Shown: piece after piece, positions 53,370 to 60,305 of the stretch
How the letters are laid out: each line of letters starts with the position of its first letter
Position numbering within the stretch: the first letter of the stretch is position 1
NCBI GenBank assembly: GCA_041690255.1
Contig: JAWLHU010000002.1
Span: forward strand, 186,001-250,000
Origin: JAWLHU01 sp041690255
GTDB taxonomy: Bacteria; Bacillota; Sulfobacillia; Symbiobacteriales; Symbiobacteriaceae
Length of the DNA stretch: 64,000 nucleotides
Reading direction: 5' to 3'
Position numbers and translations under genes: made by a program
The notes under the pieces: model-generated
Seen by the model: only the letters and a program-made list of their open reading frames with translations
Databases searched by the model: none
Told to the model about the DNA's origin: nothing

Positions 53370-53486
53370 GGTGTCATGGTGGTCGGATTCCTAGAGGCAC
53401 CTTGGCTAAGAGCGGTGTCACGGTTGCCGCAGCAGGGTGTCATAGTCCCTGAAAGCCCAGAGCCCCAAGCCCTGGGCAGGGTGTCA
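53370..53486 (+). repeat. GGTGTCA repeat quartet, 44-22-44 spacing
   Basis: GGTGTCA begins at 53370, 53414, 53436 and 53480. Flanks are also similar (GTGGTGTCATGG, GCGGTGTCACGG, AGGGTGTCATAG, AGGGTGTCATCG). A CCCAG/CTGGG hairpin lies between copies 3 and 4. Spacing of 44, 22 and 44 bp mirrors the 43-22-43 of the GATATC quartet in element 1, and the cores agree as GRTRTC. It is a likely binding array, probably part of an oriT or recombination enhancer. Confidence 0.75.
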
Positions 53487-53890
53487 TCGGAATCCGCACT
53501 GGCGTGCACGCAGGACAGATGGTGCGACTCCGCACCATGAACGCTTACAGCGGCAAGGGTTTGATCGAGTCGCCAAGGGTTCGAGGTGGCGACTCCAAAA
53601 CCGGAACTCCTTGTTCCGTCTGGCTCAGACCAGGTGGCACCATACATAAAGCACCCCGAACCGGCAGACAGGGGCAGTGGAAGACTGCTCCCCTGTCGGG
53701 TGCGCAGAGATAAAGAGCGTGGGACGAGGAACCTCAATCTCAGACAGTACAAGCCTTTGAGCGTGTGCGTGGGCCGACCAAGCCCACCAGATCAGTGGGA
53801 CGAGAAGCCTCAAACGCTTGTAGCACAAGGCTCGACCCGTGGGACTCCCAGCCAGACCGGGCCGGGGGGCGAGAGATGATAACCCGGGAG
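53487..53890. other. Hairpin-rich non-coding stretch of element 2
   Basis: I find no convincing gene. GAGTCGCC pairs with GGCGACTC near 53570-53595, and CAGGGG..CAGT pairs with ACTG..CCCCTG at about 53667-53697. GCAGAGATAAAG plus GCGTGG occurs at 53355-53371 and again at about 53702-53722, and a TGGGACGAG unit recurs near 53719 and 53797. In element 1 the mobilization genes occupy the corresponding interval between quartet and capped stem, so this may be what remains after their loss. Confidence 0.55.
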
Positions 53891-53965
53891 CGCCTGCCCC
53901 AGTCAAGCCCGGAGCGGTGCGGAGCACCGTCGCCGCTCTGCGGCGAGGCTTGACAGGGACAGGCG
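53891..53965 (+). other. Hairpin-capped long stem (three-way junction) of element 2
   Basis: CGCCTGCCCCAGTCAAGCC (53891-53909) pairs with GGCTTGACAGGGACAGGCG (53947-53965) at 17 of 19 positions. The enclosed 37 bases fold as GGTGC-GGA-GCACC and CGCCGC-TCT-GCGGCG. Element 1 has the same arrangement at 46713-46763, with GTCAAG/CTTGAC at the stem in both. It could be a single-strand origin, a nick-site structure, or a structured RNA. Confidence 0.75.
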
Positions 53966-54028
53966 GTCCGGTACAATCCCCTGTCAGCCCCGGCCCTGGT
54001 CCAATCGAATGTGGCAAGACACAAAGAG

Positions 54029-54060
54029 AGGCGGTCCCGCTCGTAAGCGGAACCGCCTTT
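54029..54060. terminator. Terminator of the recombinase/small protein unit
   Basis: AGGCGGT and CCGCT pair with AGCGG and ACCGCCT around a CGTA loop. On the minus strand it comes three bases after the 55-residue gene's stop and is followed by TCTCTTTG. Confidence 0.8.
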
Positions 54061-54062
54061 GT

Positions 54063-54230
54063 TCATGCATGGGATCCGGTCTTGGCCTCCGGGGGAAGGG
54101 GGCGGAGCTCCTTGCGGAGCCGCTCGGCCAGGTACATGGCCCAGACTCTATGCCCTCGCTCCACCGACTCAGGGTCGATGACGTACTCATGGGAGACCCG
54201 GAAGACGTATGGCTTCGGCCCTGTGGCCAT
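54063..54230 (-). CDS. 55-aa element protein, homologous to the one in element 1
   Basis: ATG 54230 (GAGGGTGAG upstream) encodes a small protein with the core HEYVIDPESVERGHRVWAMY, gaplessly alignable with the 52-residue product at 44881-45039 (shared Y8, H14, YV, DPESVERG, W30, YLA). It is transcribed in the same direction as the recombinase, 101 bases downstream of its stop, and is followed at once by a terminator, so the two likely share an mRNA. The conserved pairing with a large serine recombinase in both elements makes a directionality factor or other recombination/maintenance accessory the leading guess; no experimental family is recognised. Confidence 0.75.
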   Translation of the reverse strand: MATGPKPYVFRVSHEYVIDPESVERGHRVWAMYLAERLRKELRPLPPEAKTGSHA

Positions 54231-54331
54231 GTGGCTCACCCTCTTTGTTCAAGGCTTATGCCAGAGGAGTTCGCCCTGAGAGCCGCTCAAGCCTTGACTC
54301 TCACAGGAAACAAAGAGAGGAGGAGGCCTCG

Positions 54332-55924
54332 CTAGGGCACCTCCTCCCGGCAATCCTCCGCTGTACCGACCGTCTTCCAGACGATCTTGCAGTCAACCTC
54401 ACTCGACCGCGGCCGCTTGAAGGCTCGAACCTCCTGCACGTAGAACCGCAGCACGTTCTTCTGCTCGGCCGGGTCCAGTTGCTCCCACTGGTCGATTCTG
54501 CGGGCCGCATCCAGCAGGTAGGCCTGTCCCCCTGCTGTGGCTCGAAGATCGCTCAGACGGGTCGAGAGGGCCTTTTCCTTGCCTCTCAACTCTGCCTCCT
54601 CGCCCCGGAGGTCAGCGACCATCTGCCGGTACTCTTCCAGCGTAATGGCCTGTTGCCGGAAGTGCTTGCGGACGTGGGCTTCCTCCTCGGCCAGACCGGT
54701 CAACTGCTCCTGGACCTTCCGCAGGGCGCCCTCGACCGTCGCCACCTCACCATCCACCCGGGCTAGGTACTCCCGGAGATGCTGCATCCTATGCTCAGCG
54801 GGGCCGTAGCGGACCTTCAGCTCGCTCACAATAAAGGCATCCAGATCCGGCTGGCGGATGTAGGACGAGTCGCACGCCGAGGGCCCCTGGTGGAAGCGGG
54901 TGATGCAGAAGTAGAGGGCGTGGTTTCGGTCGTAGGGGGGGCGGACCCGCATTGTCCCGCCGCAGAGGCCACAGGTCAGGAGCCCGCTCAGCAGGTACGA
55001 CGAGGCCATTGCCCGGCCACTCCCATCGCCCTTCCCTGGGCTCGGCCTCTCTCGCTTTACCGCCTGGGCCAGGGCAAACTCCTCCGGGGAGATGATCACC
55101 GGCAGGGCGCCCTCCCTTACAACGAGGGGCTGTTCGTTCGGCACCACGGCGGGCGTCCCCTCCGGCCGCTGCTTCGGCATCCGGGTGACCGCCCCGAAGA
55201 TCAGCTTGCCAGTGTAGGTCTCGTTGGAAAGCATCCTGGCTACGGTCGGCCCCGCCCAGCCGCCCTGACGAGGCCCAGGAAGCCCCTCCTCGTTCAGCTT
55301 GAAGGCGATCGCCCGGACTGAAGCGCCGGCGATGTACTCCCGGAAGATTCGCTGCACGGTAGCCGCCTCGCCGGGCACGACTCGGACCTCGCCCCTCTTC
55401 TCCCCGGTGGCGTACCCGTAGGGCAGCTTGCGTCCCGGGTTCCGGCCCTCTTGGGCCCGGCGTACCCGGCCCGAGAAGGTCCGGTCCCGAATCGTGTTCC
55501 GCTCCCACTCGGCGAAGGAGACCAGGGTATAGAAGAACATCTTCCCGGCATGATCATACGTATCGATGGATTCCCGAGCGCTCTTCAGGTAGCAGCGGTT
55601 CTCCCATTCCCGAAGCACCAGGTTGACCGTATCGACCACGTTGCGGGAGAGCCGGTCCAGCTTGAAGACGACCACGCAGTCCACCTGACCGGCCTTCACC
55701 ATCCGGCGCAAGCGGGTCAGGGCAGGGCGGTCGAGGGTGCCGCCCGAGTAGCCATCATCCACGAAGATCAGCTCTTCGTTGACCGCCCACCCCTGACTCT
55801 TGACAAAGTGGGTGCAGCCTTCCATCTGGACCTCCAGGGTGGTGCCTTCCCCCTGGTCCTCTGTGGACCAGCGTATGTAGATGGCCACCCTGGCAGGATC
55901 GATCGAGCGAAGCGCAGAAACCAT
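54332..55924 (-). CDS. Large serine recombinase of element 2
   Basis: This encodes 530 residues from ATG 55924 (GGGGTGAT seven bases upstream; a TTG six bases earlier is possible). The resolvase domain has catalytic Ser20 in IYIRWSTEDQGEG, followed by DRLSRNVVD, EWERNTIRDRT, a recombinase domain (LPYGYATGEKRG), a zinc ribbon (CGLCGGTM, YFC, ACD) and a C-terminal coiled coil. It is close to the element 1 enzyme in the catalytic domain and more different in the C-terminal DNA-binding part, as expected for enzymes with different att sites. It reads inward from the right end and is divergent from a small membrane-protein frame. Confidence 0.95.
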   Translation of the reverse strand: MVSALRSIDPARVAIYIRWSTEDQGEGTTLEVQMEGCTHFVKSQGWAVNEELIFVDDGYSGGTLDRPALTRLRRMVKAGQVDCVVVFKLDRLSRNVVDTVNLVLREWENRCYLKSARESIDTYDHAGKMFFYTLVSFAEWERNTIRDRTFSGRVRRAQEGRNPGRKLPYGYATGEKRGEVRVVPGEAATVQRIFREYIAGASVRAIAFKLNEEGLPGPRQGGWAGPTVARMLSNETYTGKLIFGAVTRMPKQRPEGTPAVVPNEQPLVVREGALPVIISPEEFALAQAVKRERPSPGKGDGSGRAMASSYLLSGLLTCGLCGGTMRVRPPYDRNHALYFCITRFHQGPSACDSSYIRQPDLDAFIVSELKVRYGPAEHRMQHLREYLARVDGEVATVEGALRKVQEQLTGLAEEEAHVRKHFRQQAITLEEYRQMVADLRGEEAELRGKEKALSTRLSDLRATAGGQAYLLDAARRIDQWEQLDPAEQKNVLRFYVQEVRAFKRPRSSEVDCKIVWKTVGTAEDCREEVP

Positions 55925-55972
55925 TGCCAATCACCCCATACACTGGAACTTGGTGACGGGAGGACGGAGTAG

Positions 55973-56140
55973 GTGGCAGGGGCAAGTGTTAACTTCGTGG
56001 GCTTCAGTTGGACTTCCCTGGTGTGGCTCGGCCTGGCTTGGGGCCTCCTCCGAAACAGACTCTCCGGGCTTGGCCTGCGCATCTACATCTGGCTCGGCCT
56101 CGCACTCGTTGCCGCTCTCCCCGCTATCGTGATGCTCTAA
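55973..56140 (+). CDS. Two-helix membrane peptide beside attR of element 2
   Basis: GTG 55973, with GGAGGACGGAG upstream, encodes 55 residues with two hydrophobic segments (SLVWLGLAWGLL and LRIYIWLGLALVAALPAIVML) joined by a short basic turn (RNRLSG). It lies divergently 48 bases from the recombinase and ends 49 bases before the core. Small two-helix proteins of this kind include toxins and holin-like peptides, but no family is assigned. Confidence 0.5.
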   Translation: MAGASVNFVGFSWTSLVWLGLAWGLLRNRLSGLGLRIYIWLGLALVAALPAIVML

Positions 56141-56170
56141 CGCTCCCGTCACCATTCACCATACCATCAC

Positions 56171-56195
56171 GTGTACTTCCAGTCAATTACATCTT
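56171..56195 (+). other. Right attachment junction (attR) of element 2
   Basis: GTGTACTTCCAGTCAATT (56171-56188) is the right element arm, followed by the core ACATCTT (56189-56195), after which the host frame continues as TTC-ACC-TAC-GAT-TGG. Confidence 0.8.
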
Positions 56196-56664
56196 CACCT
56201 ACGATTGGTACAACGGCTCACCGGCCGACTACCCACTGATCACCGAGGTGGATGCAGCAGAGGGCTACGTCGAGATCTCCTCCTTCGCCAAGGCCTACGA
56301 TCTGGGCGGATGGAGCCTCACCACGGGCGCAGGCAAGGTCACGCTGCCCACGCCGACCCGGCTCGGGCCGGGACTGCCGGTGATCCTGGTCAAAGACGCG
56401 GCAGCCTACCAGGAGCGGTTCGGCCCGACCGAGGGCCTGATCGAACTGCCGGCCCTGGTGCTCAACCCCGACCGGGACCAGGTCGTGCTGCAGGACCGCT
56501 TTACCCCGGTGGATCGGGTCGCATGGGGAGGGGCGCAGCCCGGCTGGACACTCTCCGGCAAGCGCACCCTCTGCCGGGATCCGGCGGGGCGGGATACGTC
56601 GAGTTATCTGGACTGGACCCTCCGCTCGGCACCCAGCCCGGGTGCACCCGGGTGCGGGCGGTAA
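56196..56664 (+). pseudogene. Lamin-tail/phospholipase D lipoprotein, segment 3 of 3
   Basis: This is the 3' piece of the split gene, about 156 codons. It encodes a second lamin-tail domain (YPLITEVDAAEGYVEISSFA, AYDLGGWSL, then a VDRVAWGGAQPGW segment that also occurs as VIDQVAWGGAQAAGW in the first lamin-tail domain). After rejoining, the sequence reads YYTDIFTYDWYNG across the junction. It has no start codon or ribosome site of its own, and ends at a normal stop followed by a terminator, so the 3' end of the gene is undamaged. Confidence 0.85.
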
Positions 56665-56668
56665 GTAA

Positions 56669-56700
56669 AAGAAGGCCGGCTACTCGCCGGCCTTCTTCTT
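56669..56700. terminator. Bidirectional terminator
   Basis: AAGAAGGCCGGC pairs with GCCGGCCTTCTT around a TACTC loop, between the split gene's 3' end and the convergent gene at 56680. Confidence 0.85.
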
Positions 56701-57030
56701 CTGCATCCGCTTGACAAGCTTCTCAATCGCATAGGCCACCCGGGAGGTTCCCAGGCTGAAGAGCACCCCGATTCCCAGGATCACCAGGACGATGAAGAAG
56801 AGCGGCATCGCCCCGCCCAGCGCTTCCAGCGGTGAGACCCCCATGACGCTGGAGAGGCGCCAGAGAGCCACGCCGGCCGCAATCAGCCCCAGCACGGCAG
56901 CGGTCATGCCCATATGCTTGTGCACCCGGGCGTTCAGCTTCTTCACAGCCTCGTCGAACTCTCGCTCCTCTTGTTCTTCCCGCAGACGGCGCTCCTCCGC
57001 CGACAGCGGCTCCCGCGACTCCTCTGCCAA
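56680..57030 (-). CDS. Two-helix membrane protein with charged N terminus
   Basis: This encodes 116 residues from TTG 57030, chosen for the GGGGGGAGG eight bases upstream. The first 40 residues are strongly charged (Glu/Arg-rich helix, EERRLREEQEEREFDEAVKK). Two transmembrane segments follow at about 43-58 and 73-95, with a basic C-terminal tail (KLVKRMQKKK). No family recognised. It lies downstream of the NifU-like gene on the same strand, separated by a terminator. Confidence 0.7.
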   Translation of the reverse strand: MAEESREPLSAEERRLREEQEEREFDEAVKKLNARVHKHMGMTAAVLGLIAAGVALWRLSSVMGVSPLEALGGAMPLFFIVLVILGIGVLFSLGTSRVAYAIEKLVKRMQKKKAGE

Positions 57031-57063
57031 CGCGGCATCCTCCCCCCAAAGGAAACACAGAAA

Positions 57064-57085
57064 GAGGGGGCGACTGCCCCCTCGT
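57064..57085 (-). terminator. Terminator after the NifU-like gene
   Basis: GAGGGGGC pairs with GCCCCCTC around four bases; on the minus strand it is followed by TTTCTG. Confidence 0.75.
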
Positions 57086-57096
57086 CTCAAGTTGGC

Positions 57097-57330
57097 CTAG
57101 ACAGCCTCGACGGTCCGGACCTCCGGCACCTGTTGCCGGATTGCCCGCTCGATGCCCATCTTGAGGGTCATGGTAGACATGGGGCAACCGCCGCAGGCAC
57201 CCATCATCCGAACCTTGGCGACACCGTCCTCGACCTCAATCAGTTCCACTTCGCCGCCGTCCATGCGAATCGCCGGCCGAATCATGTCGAGCGCTTTGTC
57301 CACACGCTGAAACAGCGTCTCGTCAGCCAT
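57097..57330 (-). CDS. NifU-like iron-sulfur scaffold (NfuA C-terminal type)
   Basis: This encodes 77 residues, the size of stand-alone NifU C-terminal domains. The cluster-binding CxxC is CGGC (C46 and C49) in GACGGCPMSTMTL. The protein assembles or carries a 4Fe-4S or 2Fe-2S cluster for delivery to apo-enzymes. GGGGGTGAG precedes the ATG. It is followed by a terminator; the 188 bases upstream hold no gene. Confidence 0.93.
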   Translation of the reverse strand: MADETLFQRVDKALDMIRPAIRMDGGEVELIEVEDGVAKVRMMGACGGCPMSTMTLKMGIERAIRQQVPEVRTVEAV

Positions 57331-57518
57331 GGAATCTCACCCCCAGAAGTTCGAGATGCCGCACCTGGCAACAGAAGTAGTCTGCCCGCAGCACCGTGAG
57401 TCAATCGCCCTCGGGACAGGACCGAAGGTCCGTTCGTCCAACCTACCAGGCTCAGTTTACCATACCCTGCAATCCCGTGAAAAGGTGGCGAGGGATAGGT
57501 CTACTTGGAGATGATCCA

Positions 57519-58145
57519 TTATGAATTCCGCATGATCAGATGGCGGACCTGGGCCATGAGTACTTCGAAGCCCGCCTGGTTGAAGGCACCCTCAGGGATG
57601 ATCACGTTGGCATAGCGCTTGGTGGGCTCCACGAACGCCTCGTGCATGGGCTTGACCGTCTCCAGGTACTGTCCGATGACCGAGTCCAGCGTCCGCCCCC
57701 GCTCCCGCATATCCCGGGTGATCCGGCGCAGAATACGCACATCGGCGTCGGTATCTACGAAGACCTTCAGATCGAAGAGGCCCCGCAGATCGGCGTTCTC
57801 CAGGACCATGAACCCCTCCACGACCACGATCGGGGTGGGTTCAAGGCGAACGGTAAAATCCTCCCGAAGGTGGGTGGCAAAGTTGTAGACCGGTCGCTCG
57901 ACCGCTCTGCCCGCCTTCAGGTCCTTCAGATGCTGGATAAAGAGGGGATTGTCGAAGGCTTCGGGGTGATCATAGTTGAGCCGGCAGCGCTCCTCATAGC
58001 TCAGGTGTCGGTTATCCTTGTAGTAGGCGTCGTGGGCCAGGAGAGTGACATGGTCCGGGAGTTCTTCAACGATGCGCCGTGCGATGGTCGTCTTGCCGGA
58101 GCCGGTTCCGCCGGCAATGGCGATGACCGCCTGCGGGACAGCCAT
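57519..58145 (-). CDS. udk: Uridine kinase
   Basis: This 208-residue enzyme phosphorylates uridine and cytidine in pyrimidine salvage. Walker A is AGGTGSGKTT, the nucleoside-site motif reads HDAYYKDNRHLSYEER, then NYDHPEAFDNPLF and the lid VFVDTDADVRILRRITRDMRERGRT. ATG 58145 follows CAAGGAGG. It complements the pyrimidine-nucleoside phosphorylase encoded at 37844. Confidence 0.94.
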   Translation of the reverse strand: MAVPQAVIAIAGGTGSGKTTIARRIVEELPDHVTLLAHDAYYKDNRHLSYEERCRLNYDHPEAFDNPLFIQHLKDLKAGRAVERPVYNFATHLREDFTVRLEPTPIVVVEGFMVLENADLRGLFDLKVFVDTDADVRILRRITRDMRERGRTLDSVIGQYLETVKPMHEAFVEPTKRYANVIIPEGAFNQAGFEVLMAQVRHLIMRNS

Positions 58146-58430
58146 GGAATCTACCTCCTTGGAACCTGAACGAGGGCCCGGAATCCCGCCTACGATTATC
58201 GCGGAATGCAACGGCTGGCGCAAGGCGCAGGATACGCCTGAACAGAGATTTCTTTGGGAAGGGCAGATGCGATTCTTTCCGGTACTTTTTCCGCTCTATA
58301 GTTGAAAATATCTCCGAGGTCAGGTACTCTTTATGGAAGATGGCCATTTCCAATGTCACATCGCCATCGTCTCAACAGTGAGTGTCGCATGGCGATGCAC
58401 CAAAGATTCCGGTACAGGAGGGGTTTCCAC

Positions 58431-59042
58431 ATGGCTTACCAGCTTCCGCCGCTTCCGTATGCCTTCAACGCTCTCGAGCCGCACATTGACGAGTTGACCA
58501 TGCAGATCCACCACGGCAAGCACCACGCTGCCTATGTGAACAACCTGAACGCCGCCCTCGAGGGGCAGACCGCTCTGGCCGAGCAGTCGATCGAGGCCCT
58601 GATCGCCAACCTCGACGCCGTACCCGAGAACGTCCGCACCGCTGTCCGCAACAACGGCGGCGGCCATGCGAACCACACCCTCTTCTGGGAGATCATGACC
58701 CCCGGCGGCGCCAACGCTCCGTCCGGTGCGCTGGCCGAGGCGATCAACGCCACCTTCGGTTCGTTCGACGCATTCAAGGAGCAGTTCTCCAAGGCCGGCG
58801 CCACCCGCTTCGGCTCGGGTTGGGCCTGGCTGGTCGTCACCAAGGAGGGCAAGCTGGCCGTTTACTCCACCCCCAACCAGGATAGCCCGATCATGCAGGG
58901 CGACACCCCGATCTTGGGCATGGACGTCTGGGAGCACGCTTACTACCTGAAGTACCAGAACCGCCGCCCCGACTACATGAGCGCCTTCTTCAACGTGATC
59001 AACTGGGATAAGGTTGCCGAGAAGTATGCCGCTGCGAAGTAG
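58431..59042 (+). CDS. sodA: Manganese/iron superoxide dismutase
   Basis: This encodes 203 residues. It disproportionates superoxide to oxygen and hydrogen peroxide. The four metal ligands fall in the expected motifs: an N-terminal His in QIHHGKHHAAYV, His in NNGGGHANHTLFW, and Asp and His in the signature DVWEHAYYL. GSGWAWLV is present. Mn versus Fe use cannot be settled here. CAGGAGG precedes ATG 58431. A terminator follows. Confidence 0.95.
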   Translation: MAYQLPPLPYAFNALEPHIDELTMQIHHGKHHAAYVNNLNAALEGQTALAEQSIEALIANLDAVPENVRTAVRNNGGGHANHTLFWEIMTPGGANAPSGALAEAINATFGSFDAFKEQFSKAGATRFGSGWAWLVVTKEGKLAVYSTPNQDSPIMQGDTPILGMDVWEHAYYLKYQNRRPDYMSAFFNVINWDKVAEKYAAAK

Positions 59043-59054
59043 CCTGACATGACA

Positions 59055-59085
59055 GAGACCGCCCTCATCTGGGGGCGGTCTTGTT
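59055..59085 (+). terminator. Terminator of the superoxide dismutase gene
   Basis: AGACCGCCC pairs with GGGCGGTCT, followed by TGTTCG. Confidence 0.7.
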
Positions 59086-59104
59086 CGTTCATATGCGCTG
59101 CTCG

Positions 59105-60181
59105 CTACCGCTGCACCTTCACCCACCGCTCCTCCCGGTGCGCCTGCCGGATCGCATCCAGCACTGCCTGCACGGCGGCGCCATCGGCGAAGGTGGCGTA
59201 CTCGCGGGAAGGACCGGGCGCCCCGGTCTGGCGGATCGCCTGGACCAGGTTGTCGACCATCACCATGAAGGGCGGGATATGCTTGTCCGGGTTCTCGGGG
59301 TACACCACGCCCGGCAGATCGAAACGGGCGGGGAGTGGTACCTCCTCGAGGGACTGTCCCGCCCTGCCGGCCAGGAGCTTCTGATCGCCCAGCAGGACCA
59401 GGGTTCCCTTCGTACCGAACGCCTCGAGACGCATGTCAAAGCCATGGTGGGCGTACATCAGCATCTGGGCGATGCCGGTCGCCTTCGACCCGGCCATCTG
59501 GCAGAGGAAAGCGAAGGTATCATCGGCCGTGACCGGCTCCCCCTGCCGCTCAGCCACATGGGTGGACAACCGGGCCGCAACGGAGTCAATGTCACCCAGC
59601 AACCAGCGCAGGGTATCGATCAGGTGCGAGCCGATGGCGCCGAGCATGCCGCCGCCGTTCTCCTCCCGCCAGAGCCAGCCCATGGGCCGGTTGACGTGCC
59701 GCTCAAAGGCCGGGAGCGACATGGTCAGGTTGAAGTGGACCAAGTCGCCGAGAAAGCCCTCCTGCACCATCTCCTTGAACCGGGTCCGGACCGGGTTGTG
59801 CCGGAACTCGAAGTCGATCGCGCCGACCAGCCCGCGCTGCTGGGCTGCATCTGCCATGGACTGCGCCTCTGCCAGGTTCAGCGCCATCGGCTTCTCGCAG
59901 AGCACGGGGATTCGCCGCTCCAGCGCGGCAATCGTCATGGGATGATGCAGATGTGGCGCCGAGACGACGCTGACCAGGTCCAGCTCCTCCTGCGCCAGCA
60001 TGGCCTGCCAGTCGTCGTAGGCATGCGGAATGCCCAGCTTTGTCGCCTGCTCTGCCGCCCGACCAGGCCGGGCGACGCCGGCCAGCGCAACCACTTCGCA
60101 CTCCGGGTGCATGCTAAAGCCTGGGGCCTGGATCAGGGCACCGAAGCCGGTGCCAATAATGCCAACCTTCAACTTGCTCAC
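59105..60181 (-). CDS. Gfo/Idh/MocA-family NAD(P)-dependent oxidoreductase
   Basis: This encodes 358 residues from GTG 60181 (GGGAGGGG upstream). The N-terminal Rossmann fold starts KVGIIGTGFGALIQAPGF, and the family motif VLCEKPMALNLAEA carries the catalytic-region lysine in EKP. A C-terminal alpha/beta domain includes EENGGGMLGAIGSHLIDTLRW with the conserved His-Asp pair. Substrate is probably a sugar, inositol or related polyol; not resolvable. Monocistronic. Confidence 0.9.
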   Translation of the reverse strand: MSKLKVGIIGTGFGALIQAPGFSMHPECEVVALAGVARPGRAAEQATKLGIPHAYDDWQAMLAQEELDLVSVVSAPHLHHPMTIAALERRIPVLCEKPMALNLAEAQSMADAAQQRGLVGAIDFEFRHNPVRTRFKEMVQEGFLGDLVHFNLTMSLPAFERHVNRPMGWLWREENGGGMLGAIGSHLIDTLRWLLGDIDSVAARLSTHVAERQGEPVTADDTFAFLCQMAGSKATGIAQMLMYAHHGFDMRLEAFGTKGTLVLLGDQKLLAGRAGQSLEEVPLPARFDLPGVVYPENPDKHIPPFMVMVDNLVQAIRQTGAPGPSREYATFADGAAVQAVLDAIRQAHREERWVKVQR

Positions 60182-60305
60182 TCGTAAACCCCTCCCTAAA
60201 GAAAGGGTTTCGACCGATACGGCAAGGTATTCCTGCACCCGAAGGAGTTTCGCAGCGACCGGGCGAACAGAACTCTGTTATCACCTGAAGGGAGAGACTA
60301 TAGAG

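Larger units (their letters stand above)
50520..56195. mobile_element. Element 2: 5.7-kb serine-recombinase element with ATPase cargo
   Basis: This is inserted between the second PLD domain and the second lamin-tail domain of the split gene. From left it holds a 59-residue frame, a zinc-hook ATPase, a GGTGTCA repeat quartet, a hairpin-rich non-coding stretch, a hairpin-capped stem, a 55-residue protein, a large serine recombinase, and a two-helix membrane peptide. It shares the recombinase family, small protein, repeat spacing and stem design with element 1 but has no relaxase. Orientation is the same as element 1. Confidence 0.88.

Noticed and set aside
53370..53486. CRISPR-like array
   Set aside because: Repeats are only 7-12 bp and intervals alternate between 44 and 22 bp. 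No cas gene is nearby. It fits a protein-binding array instead.
53504..53713. Plus-strand frame in the hairpin-rich part of element 2
   Set aside because: It runs through several perfect hairpins and repeats, has no ribosome site and encodes low-complexity Gly/Arg/Ser sequence.
53891..53965. Retron or group II intron RNA
   Set aside because: No reverse transcriptase gene is present in either element, and there is no domain V-like motif.
44646..56195. A single large composite element of about 11.5 kb
   Set aside because: The middle 393 bp is host coding sequence that joins in frame to both flanks, and each half has its own recombinase and core, so two separate insertions are required.
57380..57480. 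tRNA-like look (GGACCGAAGGTCCGTTCG followed by ACCAGGCTCA)
   Set aside because: The GTTCG and GGACC stem resemble the variable arm and T-loop of a tRNA, but no T-stem, anticodon arm or matching acceptor 5' half can be paired on either strand.
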